Below, in pieces: positions 61,915 through 64,000 of a DNA stretch of 64,000 nt. Origin of the DNA: Bacteroidales bacterium (GTDB lineage: Bacteria > Bacteroidota > Bacteroidia > Bacteroidales > Paludibacteraceae); the NCBI GenBank assembly GCA_012837935.1, contig DUQG01000045.1, forward strand, positions 1 to 64,000. Direction: 5' to 3'. The notes below the pieces were generated by a model. The model made no database searches, was not told the DNA's origin, and saw only the letters and a program-made list of their open reading frames with translations. Each line of letters opens with the position of its first letter. The stretch's first letter is position 1. The position numbers were made by a program, and so were the translations under genes.

Positions 61915-64000
61915 ATGAAACTAAATTCAAAGAAAACTAATGAACCTAATTGGAGGGAAATCACCGTAAAATCTAACTTGCCGGATAGTCTGAGCAAGCT
62001 GGAAGAATTATCTCAAAACATCTGGTGGTCTTGGAACAGTGAGGCAAAGAAATTATTTCGTGAAATAGATAGACCTACATGGATAGCTGCTGAATCAAAT
62101 CCGGTTCAGCTTTTGAACCTACTAAGCTACGATAAGCTAGTTGCACTTGGCAAGGATGCAGAATTTATTAAGAAAGTAGATAAAGTTTATGATGAGTTCA
62201 CAGCGTACATAAATGAACCACATGATGATACTCGTCCATCAGTAGCTTACTTCAGCATGGAATATGGCTTGACGGAAATCTTGAAAATCTATTCCGGTGG
62301 TCTGGGTGTTTTGGCAGGTGACTATCTAAAAGAAGCTAGTGACAGTAATGTAAACATGACGGCTATTGGTTTCTTGTATCGTTATGGATATTTCAAACAG
62401 GCCTTGTCAACTGAAGGACAGCAAATTTCTGTTTACGAACCACAAAACTTTAACATTTTGCCATTAGAGCAAGTAGTTGATGATAACAACCAACCATTAG
62501 TTATTGAAGTTCCTTATCCTGGACGTACAGTTTATGCACATCTTTGGCGAGTGGACGTAGGTCGTGTAAAACTATATCTACTTGATACAGACCTAGATTC
62601 AAATAGCGAAGAAGACCGCTCAATTACTCACCAACTTTATGGTGGTGACTGGGACAACCGCTTGAAACAAGAAATTATGCTTGGTATCGGTGGTATGTTG
62701 GCACTGAAAAAACTAGGTATCAAAAAACAAATTTACCACTGCAACGAAGGTCACGCAGCATTGATTAATGTACAACGTTTGATTGACTTGATTAACGAAG
62801 AAAGCCTAAGCTTCAACGAAGCATTGGAAGTAGTTCGTGCAAACTCACTTTATACTGTACACACACCGGTTCCTGCCGGACACGATAGTTTTGACGAAGG
62901 ACTTTTCAGAAAATATATGAGCGAATATCCTGCACAACTGAAAATCAGTTGGCAAGACTTTATGGATATGGGACGTACCAATCCGGGCTCTGATGAGAAG
63001 TTTAACATGAGTACTTTTGCTTGTAATACTGCACAAGAAGTGAACGGCGTAAGCTGGTTACACGGTGAAGTTTCTAAGAAAATGTTCGCACCTATCTGGC
63101 CGGGTTATTTCCCTGAAGAATCTCACGTAAGCTACGTAACCAACGGTGTTCACTTACCTACTTGGACTTCTTCAAAATGGAAAGGTCTTTACGAGAAATA
63201 CTTTACAAAAGCATTCTACAACGACCAATCCAACTTGGAAATTTGGGATAACATCTACCAAGTGCCGGATCATGAAATTTGGAATATCCGTTGTGGTTTG
63301 AAACATCATTTAGTAGATTATATTCGTGGTCAGTTCCGCGATAACTGGATGAAAAATCAAGGTGACCCATCAAGAATTGTTTCTATTCTTGAGTCTATCA
63401 ATCCGGATGCACTGATTATCGGATTTGGTCGTCGTTTTGCAACTTATAAACGTGCTCACTTGCTATTTAGCGACCTTGAGCGCTTAGCAAAAATCGTAAA
63501 CAATCCAGACAAACCGGTTCAATTCCTTTATACAGGAAAAGCTCACCCCGCAGATGGTGCTGGTCAAGGATTGATTAAGAGAATTATTGAAATTTCACGC
63601 ATGCCTGAATTCTTAGGAAAAGTTATCTTCCTTGAAAACTACGATATGCGCTTAGCGAAACGCTTGATTTCAGGTGTTGATGTTTGGTTAAATACTCCTA
63701 CTCGTCCGCAAGAAGCTTCGGGTACTTCCGGTGAAAAAGCTGCTATGAACGGTGTACTTAACTTCTCTGTTCTAGACGGATGGTGGTACGAAGGTTATAA
63801 AGAAAACGCAGGTTGGGCTTTGACCGACAAGCGTACTTTCAAAAACCAAGAATATCAAGACCAATTAGATGCTGTAACTATCTACAACACGCTTGAAAAT
63901 GAGATTATCCCATTGTATTTTGCTAAAAACACAAAAGGATTCTCACCAGAATGGATACAGTTTATCAAAAATTCAATCGCGAAAATCACTCCAACTTACA
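61915..64000 (+). CDS. glgP: Alpha-glucan (glycogen) phosphorylase, 5' part (runs off window)
   Basis: The frame opens at the ATG at 61915 and is uninterrupted for 695 codons to the window edge. The start, [24 protein letters not shown], is the DUF3417 N-terminal region of the short bacterial/archaeal alpha-glucan phosphorylases (GT35). Further motifs: [89 protein letters not shown] and [23 protein letters not shown]. It releases glucose-1-phosphate from glycogen. The pyridoxal-phosphate lysine region is at or near the [12 protein letters not shown] block. It follows glycogen synthase with its own promoter. No internal stop is visible. Confidence 0.95.
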   Translation, partial: MKLNSKKTNEPNWREITVKSNLPDSLSKLEELSQNIWWSWNSEAKKLFREIDRPTWIAAESNPVQLLNLLSYDKLVALGKDAEFIKKVDKVYDEFTAYINEPHDDTRPSVAYFSMEYGLTEILKIYSGGLGVLAGDYLKEASDSNVNMTAIGFLYRYGYFKQALSTEGQQISVYEPQNFNILPLEQVVDDNNQPLVIEVPYPGRTVYAHLWRVDVGRVKLYLLDTDLDSNSEEDRSITHQLYGGDWDNRLKQEIMLGIGGMLALKKLGIKKQIYHCNEGHAALINVQRLIDLINEESLSFNEALEVVRANSLYTVHTPVPAGHDSFDEGLFRKYMSEYPAQLKISWQDFMDMGRTNPGSDEKFNMSTFACNTAQEVNGVSWLHGEVSKKMFAPIWPGYFPEESHVSYVTNGVHLPTWTSSKWKGLYEKYFTKAFYNDQSNLEIWDNIYQVPDHEIWNIRCGLKHHLVDYIRGQFRDNWMKNQGDPSRIVSILESINPDALIIGFGRRFATYKRAHLLFSDLERLAKIVNNPDKPVQFLYTGKAHPADGAGQGLIKRIIEISRMPEFLGKVIFLENYDMRLAKRLISGVDVWLNTPTRPQEASGTSGEKAAMNGVLNFSVLDGWWYEGYKENAGWALTDKRTFKNQEYQDQLDAVTIYNTLENEIIPLYFAKNTKGFSPEWIQFIKNSIAKITPTY

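Noticed and set aside
1..64000. Full reassignment of UAG to an amino acid in this genome
   Set aside because: UAG ends metA, ilvD, the phoH-like gene, the TonB receptor at 5005, the NagB-like gene and the phosphoesterase at lengths expected for their families. Only partial suppression or mutation can explain the two internal UAG codons.

Overview
The window looks like a low-GC Bacteroidota chromosome, order Bacteroidales and probably near the Paludibacter/Dysgonomonas/Porphyromonadaceae branch; I cannot place it to genus. The evidence is the TAnnTTTG -7 promoter element in front of many genes, SusC/SusD and TonB receptors, a PorT component plus C-terminal sorting domains of the type IX secretion system (T9SS), the ilvD-ilvB-ilvN-thioesterase order, a NagB/PIG-L fusion, a GT3-type glycogen synthase and MetA of the Glu111 type. 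Most of the sequence is ordinary chromosome. The mobile DNA seen is an IS4-type transposase running off the left edge and an IS256-type remnant near 56.3-56.7 kb.

Layout. 0-12.7 kb: IS4 transposase start (-), a RelA/SpoT-type (p)ppGpp synthetase (+), a TonB receptor/beta-helix lipoprotein/phosphoesterase group (-), the rpsF-rpsR-rplI ribosomal operon (-), a porin (+), metA (+) and tRNA-Leu(UAG). 13-35.9 kb: a glycan-use locus, all on +, with three GH85 endo-beta-N-acetylglucosaminidase paralogues, two tandem GEVED-domain surface proteins, SusC and SusD, a NanM-like mutarotase, a YhcH/NanQ-like protein and a NagB/PIG-L fusion. The logic fits cell-surface release of N-glycans, uptake by SusCD and processing of amino sugars or sialic acid. 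35.9-43.3 kb: a branched-chain amino acid operon on the - strand (ilvD, ilvB, ilvN, acyl-ACP thioesterase, a small lipoprotein, ilvC). 43.4-49.4 kb: a 1866-residue multidomain T9SS adhesin. 49.6-64 kb: small lipoprotein, butyrate kinase, LD-carboxypeptidase, riboflavin synthase, a DUF454 membrane protein, an EttA-like ABC-F protein, PorT, LysE transporter, PhoH-like protein, a tiny T9SS protein, glycogen synthase and the first two thirds of an alpha-glucan phosphorylase.

Three observations stand out. First, the ilvD operon is preceded by what reads as a complete transcription attenuator: a promoter, a 21-residue leader peptide with 10 Ile/Leu/Val codons, an antiterminator segment overlapping its stop codon and an intrinsic terminator. 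Second, a diverged second copy of this whole regulatory block lies upstream of the giant adhesin gene, so the adhesin is flanked by two direct repeats of a branched-chain amino acid control region. Third, two otherwise intact genes (the SusC receptor and glycogen synthase) are each cut by one in-frame UAG, although UAG clearly serves as a normal stop for several other genes here.

The intergenic DNA is rich in small palindromes, degenerate tandem 'word' repeats and a dispersed 25-nt repeat. No CRISPR array, rRNA, replication origin or prophage was seen.
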